The notes beneath the pieces are model-generated. The model saw only the letters and a list, made by a program, of their open reading frames with translations. It made no database searches and was not told the DNA's origin. 64,000 nt of DNA from contig NZ_CP011801.1 in NCBI RefSeq assembly GCF_001273775.1, positions 434,001-498,000 on the forward strand, written 5' to 3'. This stretch comes from Nitrospira moscoviensis (lineage in GTDB: Bacteria; Nitrospirota; Nitrospiria; Nitrospirales; Nitrospiraceae). A program made the position numbers and the translations under genes. The stretch's first letter is position 1. Each line of letters opens with the position of its first letter. Shown here in pieces: positions 54,979-63,609 of this stretch.

Positions 54979-56455
54979 AGACTTCCCTCCTATCAGCGGT
55001 GTTCTCAGAAACTCCTGCGCAGACTCCAGACCGATCATTGGCGTCGCTAGATCTATATGCATTCAGCGCTCTTAGCTCATGTGCAGTTTCAATAAGAGTT
55101 GCTGGAGGCCGTAAGTCATAATGACCTGACTTTGCCAAGGCGGCCGCAGCCAGCGGTTCGTGGTACGTCCCCAGGCTTTCGTGCACCAGCTCCTGTTGGG
55201 ACACCGGCACGTCGACGCGTGAGACGGCGATGACGATGTTTTTCCCCCCGAATCCAAAACTATTGATCATCGCGCGCTGCATGGCACGTGCACGTCCGAT
55301 GCGGGCCACATAGTCCAGATCGCATTGCGGATCGGGTTGAGTCAGATGCAACGTCGGCGGAATGAACTGATGTTGCAAGGCCAGCACGGTGCCGATAAGC
55401 TGAAACGCCCCGCTGGCGGCAAAGGCATGGCCGAGCGCTGCTTTGAATGAACTGACCGGCACTCGATAAGCAGCGGCACCCATGGCCTGCTTGATGGCCA
55501 TGGTTTCGATGAGATCCAACTCCACAGTGCCGAGGCCGCAGGCATTGATGTAATCCACTTCTTCCGGGAACCAGTGGGCCGACGAGAGCGCGCATTCGAT
55601 CGCACGGCGGTGCTCCTTGCCGGTTTCATCCGGGCGCGCCATCGAGTAGGCATCGGTGGTGAAGGCCCACCCTTCCAACTCGGCGTAGATCGGCGCCCCG
55701 CGCCGCTCGGCGTGCTGCTGTTCTTCGAGGATCAAGCAGCCGGCTCCTTCTCCCAACACGATGCCGCACCGGGCTTGATCGAACGGGCGAGGCAGGTTGC
55801 GGATGGTGCCTCCCTGGTCCGGGGCCAGCGTCCGGCCTGCATCCATGGCCGAAAAGATTGTGGGATGCAGTGGCGCTTCGGCTCCGCCCGCGATAACGAT
55901 ATCCACATCATGCGAACGAATAAGGTCATAGGCTCGGCCGATGGCGTTCGCCGTGGACGAGCAGCCGATGGAGTACGTTTCACATTCACCATGTGTTCCC
56001 AAGGCGATCGATACCTCGGCCGAAACGGCGTTGGGAAACGTGGTCGTCATCGTGAAGGGATTCGTGTGCTTGTACTGTTTCGCCAGCATGGAATCGTGGG
56101 CTTCGAACGCCTCTTTCAATCCTCCGACCGAAGTCCCGAAGCACACGCCAACACGGTGCCGATCTTCCTGATCTAGATTGAGCGCGGCGTCGCGACTCGC
56201 CATCAACGCCGACGCCACGGCGAATTGAGACACCCGACCCATGCGGCGAGCCTTCTTAGGTTGGATGAAATCGGTCGGGTCGAAATCGGTGATCTCACCT
56301 GCCAGCGAAGCGCTGAACGGGGAAGTATCGAAGGAGGTAATGGGCTTGATGCCGCTACATCCTTTGCTGAGCAAGTACCAGAAGGTGCGCAGATCGAGTC
56401 CTAAAGGTGAAACAATCCCCATTCCCGTGATGACCACGCGTCTGTGTTGCCTCAT
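54965..56455 (-). CDS. Beta-ketoacyl-ACP synthase (FabF-like), altered catalytic triad
   Basis: A 496-residue thiolase-fold condensing enzyme. The nucleophile is Cys165 in YSIGCSSTANAIGRA, and the second histidine, His343, is in KAALGHAFAASGAF. The usual first histidine (NAHGTST) is replaced: the block reads INACGLGTVELD, with Cys306. GFGGKNIVIAV closes the core. A C-terminal tail of about 70 residues exceeds normal FabF length. It is co-transcribed with a nitroreductase-like gene (ATGA overlap) and luxR. It likely condenses or transfers acyl groups for a secondary metabolite; the reaction is unknown. Confidence 0.87.
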   Translation of the reverse strand: MRQHRRVVITGMGIVSPLGLDLRTFWYLLSKGCSGIKPITSFDTSPFSASLAGEITDFDPTDFIQPKKARRMGRVSQFAVASALMASRDAALNLDQEDRHRVGVCFGTSVGGLKEAFEAHDSMLAKQYKHTNPFTMTTTFPNAVSAEVSIALGTHGECETYSIGCSSTANAIGRAYDLIRSHDVDIVIAGGAEAPLHPTIFSAMDAGRTLAPDQGGTIRNLPRPFDQARCGIVLGEGAGCLILEEQQHAERRGAPIYAELEGWAFTTDAYSMARPDETGKEHRRAIECALSSAHWFPEEVDYINACGLGTVELDLIETMAIKQAMGAAAYRVPVSSFKAALGHAFAASGAFQLIGTVLALQHQFIPPTLHLTQPDPQCDLDYVARIGRARAMQRAMINSFGFGGKNIVIAVSRVDVPVSQQELVHESLGTYHEPLAAAALAKSGHYDLRPPATLIETAHELRALNAYRSSDANDRSGVCAGVSENTADRREVYGTS

Positions 56456-57768
56456 CGCCCGCTCCTTTCGCTGTCTTCCCCTCGGTCTGCAGCCGACTCA
56501 TGCATGTGCCAGTGGTCCATGTGCACACGATGAATAAGAGGGAGGCTTGGCTGGGGATAAAAACGATCGTAGAAGGCTGGATCAATGTGATGCGCTTGGA
56601 ATGCAATCACAGTCTTGAAGGCGTCCGCATGCGCCGGGAAACGGCCGTACTCCTTCATGATGTAGTTGCAGAACGCGATGGTCGCTTCCACCGCCTGTTC
56701 ACTATGCCGGCGGATCGGTTCTCGGTTCACTGCGTCGATCCAGGGCCTCGCGCCGGACGACGAATAAGGACCTCCTTCGTCAAACTTCGATGTCATTAAT
56801 GAACGGACGGCGTCCTCGACCGACAGCGTGAACGGAGGACAGGGACCTTCCCATACTCTGGCGACTCCCACCGGATTGGAGCGCACTCCAGCGATGGATG
56901 ATGGCTCAAAATGGAATCCGAGACCCTCAAAGATCTGTGGTTCCCATCCCAATAAGTGTCGTCCGCTCCCGACGCTATGGATACCACCACCGAGTCCGAT
57001 GGCTTGCTCCATGAGGAACATGTTTTGGCATGCGACTGCCTGCTCTTGGAGAGCGGTATCACTAATGGCTCCGTCCAAATCACGTAAGGTCATAGTTCGA
57101 CGTCTGCCTGGATCATCGTGGAGATGACCGCCGCGGCTTCGGCGAAATGTGTCCAACCCGCATGGCGCGCTGCCACGATCTGTATCGACAACGAAATACC
57201 CGCATTCTTCACTGAACAGGACGAGCAACAGATTGAGATAGACGCTGGCGACGTCGGTGACTGGGATCAGATACAAGGAGCCGGGCTGGTTCGCGTACCA
57301 CTGGTTGAACGACAGCATGTAGGGCATCTCACGTGGAATCACCAGCCGGCCATCCCGCATCTTGATCAGCACCGGCTGTTCCCCGCTTTCGGGATCAGGC
57401 ACGCGAGCGACGAAGTAAAGGCCGGTATCGTCGGTCATGAATAGGCGCGTAGCTTGTGCGGCGCACGGGCTTGGAACGGTTCTACCTTGAAAGCTCATGA
57501 TGGCCATCCCTTGACCATCTTCCCCGTTGGGTCGTGGAGCATACTGCATATCACCCAAATGCATGCCGGTCTGACCGATGCCGGCGAATAACAGGTAGTG
57601 AATCTCTTCCTTCGACAGCGGGATAGGCGGGAGTTCGCTGCGATAGCGCAAAGGCCCACCCGGAATCTCCATGCCGCATCCGAATCGGCGGGTTTTACGG
57701 TGCCGGAACACTTGCAGGACTGAATGTAAAGTACTCGTGTCCAACGCAGAGGATGTCGGTCCGGTCAT
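56452..57768 (-). CDS. Nitroreductase-like protein, function unknown
   Basis: A 438-residue protein. The N-terminus (LQVFRHRKTRRF and PLSKEEIHYLLFAGIGQTG) and the middle block AVACQNMFLMEQAIGLGGGI resemble FMN-dependent nitroreductase/SagB-type folds. The region 120-200 (LFMTDDTGLYFVARVPDPES) and the C-terminal YGRFPAHADAFKTVIAFQAH with HHIDPAFYDRFYP are not explained by that fold. AAGGAG precedes ATG 57768. First gene of the nitroreductase-ketosynthase-luxR operon, directly behind a lux-box promoter. A role in oxidising or reducing a pathway intermediate is inferred. Confidence 0.6.
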   Translation of the reverse strand: MTGPTSSALDTSTLHSVLQVFRHRKTRRFGCGMEIPGGPLRYRSELPPIPLSKEEIHYLLFAGIGQTGMHLGDMQYAPRPNGEDGQGMAIMSFQGRTVPSPCAAQATRLFMTDDTGLYFVARVPDPESGEQPVLIKMRDGRLVIPREMPYMLSFNQWYANQPGSLYLIPVTDVASVYLNLLLVLFSEECGYFVVDTDRGSAPCGLDTFRRSRGGHLHDDPGRRRTMTLRDLDGAISDTALQEQAVACQNMFLMEQAIGLGGGIHSVGSGRHLLGWEPQIFEGLGFHFEPSSIAGVRSNPVGVARVWEGPCPPFTLSVEDAVRSLMTSKFDEGGPYSSSGARPWIDAVNREPIRRHSEQAVEATIAFCNYIMKEYGRFPAHADAFKTVIAFQAHHIDPAFYDRFYPQPSLPLIHRVHMDHWHMHESAADRGEDSERSGR

Positions 57769-57821
57769 GTCATTCTCCTTTGTCACGCTCACCTAAAAAC
57801 CCGTTACCTCATTGGCGTAAA

Positions 57822-57827
57822 ACCATA
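57822..57827 (-). promoter_or_regulatory. -10 box of the nitroreductase-ketosynthase-luxR operon
   Basis: TATGGT on the minus strand, 21 nt beyond the lux box and about 54 bp before the ATG at 57768. Confidence 0.5.
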
Positions 57828-57836
57828 CCAAGAGAA

Positions 57837-57880
57837 GTGAAAGGATGGACCTACCCGACCGGGTAGGTCCATCCTTTCAC
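57837..57880. promoter_or_regulatory. 44-bp inverted repeat containing a perfect lux box
   Basis: Two 21-bp arms, starting GTGAAAGGATGGACCTACCC at 57837, are exact reverse complements around AC. The central 20 bp, ACCTACCCGACCGGGTAGGT (57849-57868), has the LuxR-site form. It lies midway between divergent genes (nitroreductase-like at 57768 and P450 at 57983), so bound LuxR could activate both. Confidence 0.85.
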
Positions 57881-57889
57881 CCACTGCTT

Positions 57890-57895
57890 TAGGGT
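57890..57895 (+). promoter_or_regulatory. -10-like box of the P450 promoter
   Basis: TAGGGT, exactly 21 nt after the lux box on the plus side, mirroring the spacing of the minus-strand -10 box. It fits the consensus less well. Confidence 0.35.
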
Positions 57896-57982
57896 ACTTC
57901 ATGCATTCAATTGCACATGACCCATTCTGCCGCCCCTTCACTCAATCTTCCTCCACGGAGGAAGCGAAAAGGAGAAGGTAAG

Positions 57983-59530
57983 ATGAAGACGACTGCGCCT
58001 GCCACTTGCCCCTATCATTCGGTGGAAACGAGCGATGAGAAACGCCAGCCATTTCCAGCACGTGTCCCCCGGACGCTCAAAGACCTTCCCGGACCAGACG
58101 GGCTGCCACTATTAGGCAACATGTTGCAGTTGGATCTGAAACATCTCCAACTGGTGCTGGAACGATGGGCTGAGACATATGGATCGCTGTATAAGTTCCA
58201 GATTGCCCATAAACCGGTGATAGCTGTTTCAGACACGGATTTGATCAACGAGGTTTTGAAGAAACGGCCCGCCGCCTACCGTCGATTGGCTTCCATTGAG
58301 CCTGTGTTGAAAGAGATGGGTATCAACGGAGTGTTCTCGGCGGAGGGAGAGCAATGGATTCGTCAGCGGCGGACCGCTATGCAAGCACTCAATACGGCGC
58401 ACCTTCGCACTTTCTTTCCAACTCTAGTCAAAGTCACGGAGCGGCTGAAGCACCGGTGGGAGCATGCGACGCGCCGAGGAGAACAGATCAATGCCCAAGA
58501 TGATCTCATGCGATACACCATCGATGTGACGAGTAATCTTGCGTTTGGTTATGACGTGAACACCTTAGAAGACAAGGGAGACGACATTCAGCGCCATCTT
58601 GAAAAAGTTTTCCCCATGATCAACAAGCGCATCAACGCTCCTTTCCCCTATTGGCATTTCATCAAGTTTCCAGAAGATCGAGCGCTGGATGAAGCGCTGC
58701 TTGCTATCAGGAAAGCATTGGCAGAGTTCATTGCCCACAGCCAAGCGAGATTAGCTGCTTATCCCGAGCTTGCCACCCATCCCACCAATTTTTTGGAAGC
58801 AATGCTGGCGGCGCGTGTAAGCGGGGAGGCTGATGTCACCGACGAGGAGATTTTTGGAAATGTGCTGACTATGCTAATTGGAGGAGAGGATTCGACGGCC
58901 GCCACTATGTCTTGGATGCTTCACTTTCTCACTGAATATCCGGAGGTTCAGGAACGAATCCAACATGAGGTCGACGAAACGTTAGGAGAAGGCCGAATGT
59001 TGCAAGACATTCGTGACGCGGAACGACTGACTTATCTTGAAGCAGTGTCCTTCGAAACCATGCGGCTAAAATCCGTGTTTCCAATTTTGTTTCTGGGCAC
59101 GAATAAAGACGTGGAACTGGGAGGAGTTCACATTCCTGAAGGGACTGCTATCTTCCTACTCACTCGAAAATGCGGGATGCAGGAAAGTGAATTTGCGTCT
59201 GCAGATCACTTCCGACCGGAGCGGTGGTTAGCTGGTGGCGGATGTCCGGTGAGCGGACACAATCCGAGAGCCTTCGTGCCTTTCGGGGCAGGACCCCGGT
59301 TCTGTCCAGGACGAAACTTGGCTCTTCTAGAGATGAAGTCCGCCATTGCGATGCTCTGCCGCAACTTCTCTGTGACGAAGTCGCCGGACGCCAAGCCAGT
59401 GGAAGAGCACTTTGGATTTTTGATGGCCCCCAAGCACCTTTCAGTGGTATTCGCTCCGCGAGCCGTATCGGCGATCGGAACGCAGTCAGAGCCTCTCTCG
59501 GCATGCCCGGTTGCTGTAAGTGCGCCTTGA
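57983..59530 (+). CDS. Cytochrome P450
   Basis: A 515-residue heme monooxygenase. The heme ligand is Cys441 in FVPFGAGPRFCPGRNLAL, the ExxR pair is Glu358/Arg361, and the oxygen-activation helix is MLIGGEDSTAATMSWML. The proline-rich LPGPDGLPLLGNM start resembles class II-type P450s but there is no membrane anchor. GGAGAAGG precedes ATG 57983. Base composition is lower in GC than neighbouring housekeeping genes, as in the rest of this locus. It is divergent from the ketosynthase operon across the lux box. The substrate is probably the locus product or a precursor. Confidence 0.93.
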   Translation: MKTTAPATCPYHSVETSDEKRQPFPARVPRTLKDLPGPDGLPLLGNMLQLDLKHLQLVLERWAETYGSLYKFQIAHKPVIAVSDTDLINEVLKKRPAAYRRLASIEPVLKEMGINGVFSAEGEQWIRQRRTAMQALNTAHLRTFFPTLVKVTERLKHRWEHATRRGEQINAQDDLMRYTIDVTSNLAFGYDVNTLEDKGDDIQRHLEKVFPMINKRINAPFPYWHFIKFPEDRALDEALLAIRKALAEFIAHSQARLAAYPELATHPTNFLEAMLAARVSGEADVTDEEIFGNVLTMLIGGEDSTAATMSWMLHFLTEYPEVQERIQHEVDETLGEGRMLQDIRDAERLTYLEAVSFETMRLKSVFPILFLGTNKDVELGGVHIPEGTAIFLLTRKCGMQESEFASADHFRPERWLAGGGCPVSGHNPRAFVPFGAGPRFCPGRNLALLEMKSAIAMLCRNFSVTKSPDAKPVEEHFGFLMAPKHLSVVFAPRAVSAIGTQSEPLSACPVAVSAP

Positions 59531-59570
59531 GAGCCTTTGTAAAGAGGGAGTGTGCGGAAGGGGTGGTGTC

Positions 59571-60380
59571 TTACGAGGAACGCCTTTTGACTGTGACTGA
59601 AGGATGGTAACCGTTTGATGCAGAACGGTGGATATGAGCGGCGTTCTGCCATTGCGCCACTGCTGCCCATCGGTTTTCAACGCCGCCCAGTTTTTGGTAG
59701 ACGTTTTTGAGATGAAACTTGATGGTATTGAGGCTGACGTGAAGTATCACAGAAATTTCCCAATTCGTCTTTCCTTCCGCGACCCAGCGCATAATCTCCG
59801 CTTCGCGATCAGTCAGTGTCAAAAGCTTTGAGATGGGCTGTGCGTGATCAGCCCACGATGTGGCGCGCATATAAGCCAGGTGTAGGTGAGGACCAAGGAT
59901 CTGCATCACAGTCCGTAACTTGTCCGTTAGTCGGCGATCAAAATTGCTGAACGCAAAGTAAGTGCAAGTTCCGAGCACTCCACGTACTCCAACGGTCAAG
60001 CATTCCTTGATGCCGGCATCAAGCTTTAGGTTGATCACTTCTTTGGGAATCTCCTGGTCAAGCAGATCCGCACTGGATACCGTTGTTATGGTAGTTTTCT
60101 GGAGCAGTTGGATCGCGGGGTCATAAGCATATCCCTGCGTCTCGTATAGATGAGTATGTTCATCTCCATAACTCGAGTGCCCAATACGCAAGTCGGTTCG
60201 GGAAAGATCAAAGGTGCCGCTGGCGGAAAATTGATGCGGTATGAATGCGTTGATCAATGACGCAAGCCGAGGAAGTTCATCACGGTGCTGCACGCTGCGC
60301 ACCTGATGCATGATCTCGCCTAGGTGCTGAAATTCTTTCTTGGAGGGGTACTGAAGACTTTCGGGGCCGCGGAAGATCAC
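59571..60380 (-). CDS. Second LuxR-type regulator
   Basis: A protein of about 269 residues. The C-terminal HTH is LTDREAEIMRWVAEGKTNWE plus ISVILHVSLNTIKFHLKNVY. The N-terminal domain (residues 15-190, e.g. LASLINAFIPHQFSASGTFD and LDQEIPKEVINLKLDAGIKE) looks like an EpsA- or autoinducer-type ligand domain, but it lacks the clear W-x3-Y-x6-D-P pattern. GTG 60380 follows AGAGGTGG; ATG 60311 is the alternative. It converges with P450 and could be its regulator. Confidence 0.78.
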   Translation of the reverse strand: MIFRGPESLQYPSKKEFQHLGEIMHQVRSVQHRDELPRLASLINAFIPHQFSASGTFDLSRTDLRIGHSSYGDEHTHLYETQGYAYDPAIQLLQKTTITTVSSADLLDQEIPKEVINLKLDAGIKECLTVGVRGVLGTCTYFAFSNFDRRLTDKLRTVMQILGPHLHLAYMRATSWADHAQPISKLLTLTDREAEIMRWVAEGKTNWEISVILHVSLNTIKFHLKNVYQKLGGVENRWAAVAQWQNAAHIHRSASNGYHPSVTVKRRSS

Positions 60381-60514
60381 GGGACCACCTCTGTCTGTCC
60401 TGGTGCAGAACGGCCGCTCACCGCGGAAGGCCACGGTGCGTCGGTAGGGAAGGGCGACGCGGAATGGATTGTCCGAGGGAGGTTCATGATCCGAGTCCCT
60501 AGTAAGTGACAGTC

Positions 60515-60538
60515 ATATCGGGCCCCCCAGGCCGATAT
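60515..60538. promoter_or_regulatory. Inverted repeat upstream of the second luxR
   Basis: ATATCGG and CCGATAT flank a 10-nt GC-rich centre in the 317-bp gap between the regulator start and the uvrC stop. It is not of lux-box form. Nothing else was recognised in the gap. Confidence 0.3.
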
Positions 60539-60697
60539 CTACCACTACCGAGCATTAAATGGGATCCTGCCCCCTGATCCGCGGCAACATGTAAGCACAG
60601 AATTACCAGGAAAATCCATAGGACCGTCCGGCTTCTGTCCCCCCGAGCTGACAAAAGGAAACGACGGCCAAGAGCGGATTCCTAAAGTTTCAACAGC

Positions 60698-62521
60698 TTA
60701 CGAAAGCGAGGCCCGTAGTTGGGCGATGGTGGCGGTATCCAGTCCGGCAGCCCGCAGCTCGTCATCCGTGGCTTCGGCGACTCGAGCCGGAGTCCCGAAC
60801 GTCTTCAATAAGGAGGCTCGTCTGATCTCCCCAATCCCGATGACCTGATCGAGTTTGGACGCGACGAGCGCTTTGCCGCGGAGCTTGCGATGATAGGTAA
60901 TGGCGAAGCGATGAGCTTCGTCGCGGATGCGTTGGAGGAGGTGGGTGGCGGGAGAATGAGCTTTTAAAATGATGGGATTTTTTCTCCCGGCGAGGAAGAC
61001 CCGCTCATCTTTTTCGCCGCGGGCTTTCGCCAGCCCCACGAGGGGAATGCGGTCTTGCCCGACGGCTCGAAGCCCTTCGATCGCCGCCGCGAGTTGGCCC
61101 AAACCCCCGTCGATCAGAATGAGATCCGGCCGGGCCAGGTGCTCCGTGGTCTCGCTGCCGTCCAGGGTGTTCGTGCCGTAGCGCCGGGTCACCACTTCCT
61201 GCATGCTGGCAAAATCGTTCGCCCCGGCGACGGTTCTGATTTTGAAGCGGCGGTAGTCCGCCTTCTTCATCTGGCCGTCGTCCCACACGACCATGGAGGC
61301 GACCGACTGATTGCCCATCGTATTCGAGATGTCGAAGCCTTCGATGCGGCGGGGCGCGCGGTCCAGATGGAGCAGTCGCTTGAGCTCCTCGCCCGCCTGC
61401 CGTTCGATCTCGACGTCGCGCAGATGCTCCGCCGCGGCCGCCGCCGCGTTTTCTTCCGCCAGCCGCACCAGCTGATGCTTGCCGCCGCGCTCGGGGGCCA
61501 CGACGCGGACGGCGCTGCCGCGCTTGTCCGTCAGCCACTGTTCGATGAGGGCCGCGTCCTCCAACTGAATCGGGATCAAGAGTTCCTTCGGCGGCTGACC
61601 GTCTTTGTTATAAAACTGCTCGATGGCGGACCGAACCAGCTCTTCATCGGGCGTCTCCGCCGATTGCGGCCAGAAGAAATCCTTCCGACCGATCAGCAGC
61701 CCCCCACGGACGAACAGGATTTGCAGGTCCACCGCCGCCCCTTGCCGCGCGAGACCGATGACGTCCTGATCGGTGGCGGAGGTCTGGGTGATGCGCTGCT
61801 TTTCGAGCATGCGTTCGACCTTGAACAACCGGTCCCGCAGGCGCGCCGCTTCTTCGAACTCTTCGCGCTCGGCCGCCGTCTCCATGCGGGCGCGCAGGTC
61901 GTCGAGCAGCTCGTGGTCCCGGCCCTCCAAAAACTGGCGGACCTGTTTGACGATCTGGTGGTACTCCTCCTTGGTCTGATTGCCCGTGCAGGGCGCCATG
62001 CACCGCTTGATTTCGAATTCGATGCAGGCCCGGTCCGCCGTCCCGTCGATGTCGATGCTGCAGGTGGCCAGTGGGAACACATGCTTGATGATCTTCAGCG
62101 TTTCGCGCAATGCATTGGCCGGCGTGTAGGGACCGTAATAGAGCGCCCCGTCCTTCTGCACCCGCCGCACGATCGACAGCCGCGGAAAATCCTCTTTGAT
62201 CGGCAGCCGCACATAGGGATACTGCTTATCGTCGCGAAGCACGATGTTGAAGCGGGGGCGGTGGCGTTTGACGAGATTGCTTTCGAGGATCAGCGCTTCC
62301 AGCTCGGAACGGGTGACCATGGTCTCAAGGTCGGCGATCTGGTTCACGAGCAGGCTGGTCTTGGGGTTATGATCGACGCCCTTTTGGAAATAGGACCGCA
62401 CGCGATCGGCCAAGACCGCCGCTTTGCCGACGTAGAGAATCTCCCCCTGCGCGTCCTTGAACAGATACACGCCGGGATTGTCCGGGAGGTGGTCGAGCTT
62501 GGATTGGAGAGTGGTGGTCAT
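60698..62521 (-). CDS. uvrC: Excinuclease ABC subunit C
   Basis: A 607-residue UvrC, the dual-incision nuclease of nucleotide excision repair. The GIY-YIG domain opens with DNPGVYLFKDAQGEILYVGK. UvrBC-binding helices lie near residue 210 (REEFEEAARLRDRLFKVERM). The C-terminal endonuclease has EGFDISNTMGNQSVASMVVW and LILIDGGLGQLAAA, then helix-hairpin-helix motifs at the end. The start codon lies inside a GTCATTG-type repeat. uvrA is 25 kb away. Confidence 0.94.
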   Translation of the reverse strand: MTTTLQSKLDHLPDNPGVYLFKDAQGEILYVGKAAVLADRVRSYFQKGVDHNPKTSLLVNQIADLETMVTRSELEALILESNLVKRHRPRFNIVLRDDKQYPYVRLPIKEDFPRLSIVRRVQKDGALYYGPYTPANALRETLKIIKHVFPLATCSIDIDGTADRACIEFEIKRCMAPCTGNQTKEEYHQIVKQVRQFLEGRDHELLDDLRARMETAAEREEFEEAARLRDRLFKVERMLEKQRITQTSATDQDVIGLARQGAAVDLQILFVRGGLLIGRKDFFWPQSAETPDEELVRSAIEQFYNKDGQPPKELLIPIQLEDAALIEQWLTDKRGSAVRVVAPERGGKHQLVRLAEENAAAAAAEHLRDVEIERQAGEELKRLLHLDRAPRRIEGFDISNTMGNQSVASMVVWDDGQMKKADYRRFKIRTVAGANDFASMQEVVTRRYGTNTLDGSETTEHLARPDLILIDGGLGQLAAAIEGLRAVGQDRIPLVGLAKARGEKDERVFLAGRKNPIILKAHSPATHLLQRIRDEAHRFAITYHRKLRGKALVASKLDQVIGIGEIRRASLLKTFGTPARVAEATDDELRAAGLDTATIAQLRASLS

Positions 62522-62673
62522 TGGTCACTAGTCATCGGTCATCGGTAGGGGAAAAAGGCAACGATATTGTACCGCTGTACCGTCCGATGGAAGAAGGGGG
62601 CTCTTCCGCGTCCTGAAACGACTTGGCGACACCCATCTATCTTCTCAATGACCAATGACTGATGACCAATGAC
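62517..62673. repeat. Mirrored GTCATTG repeat around the uvrC leader
   Basis: The left arm GTCATTGGTCACTAGTCATC (62518-62537, continuing GGTCATCGG) and the right arm CTCAATGACCAATGACTGAT (62644-62663, continuing GACCAATGAC) bracket a 95-bp spacer. The uvrC ATG is part of the left arm. Confidence 0.7.
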
Positions 62674-62677
62674 TTCT

Positions 62678-63547
62678 TTAGCGCAATCCCCGCACGAATG
62701 ACGGGCTCAGCGCTCCCCGCGCCACTTCCGCAACCGGACCCTTCATCGTCAGGCTGAAGTCGGGAGCGACCTCGATGTTCAGTGTCCCGCCCGGCATCTT
62801 GACCGTCACCGGGCTCTTGACGAGGCCCAGACGGACGGCGGCACTGGCTGCGGCACAAGAGGACGACCCGGAGGCCTGGGTTTCGCCGGCCCCGCGCTCC
62901 CAGATGAGGATGGAGATTTCCTTGGGTCCGGTCGGGACGGCGAGCTGTACGTTGGTTCGTCTGGGAAACAGGGTGTGATGTTCCAATGCCGGCCCGAGCG
63001 TGAGCAGGTCTTCGCGGGACCAGGGCTCGCCGGCCGGCTTGAACACCACACAATGAGGATTGCCGACGCTCACGCCGGTGAAGCTCAATTTACGGTCCGC
63101 TGCTTCGATGGGCTGTTGAATGAGCTCGCCGGCGCTCAACGTGCAGGGAAGGGCTTCCGGCTTGAACGTGGCCCGCCCCATCTCGACCGTCACGGCGCTC
63201 GCATCGCCGTGGCGATCGACATGCAAGTCGATCGTCACCAGCCCCCCTTTGGTATCAACCGTAAAGTGCTTCTTCTTCGTCTTGCCGGTGGCGTGGAGAT
63301 AGCGGGCGAAAATCCGGAGCCCGTTCCCGCTCTTTTCCGCCTCGCTGCCGTCCGGGTTGAAAATACGCAGGCCGAAGTCGGCCTTCTTCGAGGGCACGAG
63401 CGCGAGGATGCCGTCGCTGCCCAGTCCCCAGTTCCGATCGCAGATCGCTTTGATGTTGGAAGGCGTGAGCTGAAAGCTCAGCTCCGTGGGATCCATCACG
63501 ATATAGTCGTTGCCGAGCCCGTGCCCGCGGAAAAACCCGTTCTTCAT
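62678..63547 (-). CDS. Diaminopimelate epimerase homologue with both catalytic Cys replaced by Ser
   Basis: A 289-residue DapF-fold protein with normal length and layout (FRGHGLGNDYIVMD, NIKAICDRNWGLGSDGIL, GNPHCVVF, RTNVQLAV, WERGAGETQ). In DapF the racemising thiols are in CGNGxR and ETxACGTG. Here the blocks read EKSGNGLRIF (Ser73) and ETQASGSSSCAAA (Ser226), both serine. It is therefore uncertain whether it can epimerise LL-diaminopimelate; another isomerase or binding role is possible. ATG 63547 starts at the conserved first strand. Confidence 0.85.
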   Translation of the reverse strand: MKNGFFRGHGLGNDYIVMDPTELSFQLTPSNIKAICDRNWGLGSDGILALVPSKKADFGLRIFNPDGSEAEKSGNGLRIFARYLHATGKTKKKHFTVDTKGGLVTIDLHVDRHGDASAVTVEMGRATFKPEALPCTLSAGELIQQPIEAADRKLSFTGVSVGNPHCVVFKPAGEPWSREDLLTLGPALEHHTLFPRRTNVQLAVPTGPKEISILIWERGAGETQASGSSSCAAASAAVRLGLVKSPVTVKMPGGTLNIEVAPDFSLTMKGPVAEVARGALSPSFVRGLR

Positions 63548-63609
63548 CCTGTCGCTCCCTTTCTTATCACTCATTCATTGAGGCGTGAGGCGCGAGAACG
63601 ATACTGAGG

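Noticed and set aside
60515..60538. A third lux box upstream of the second luxR gene.
   Set aside because: The palindrome has ATATCGG arms and lacks the ACCT/AGGT ends and spacing of LuxR sites.
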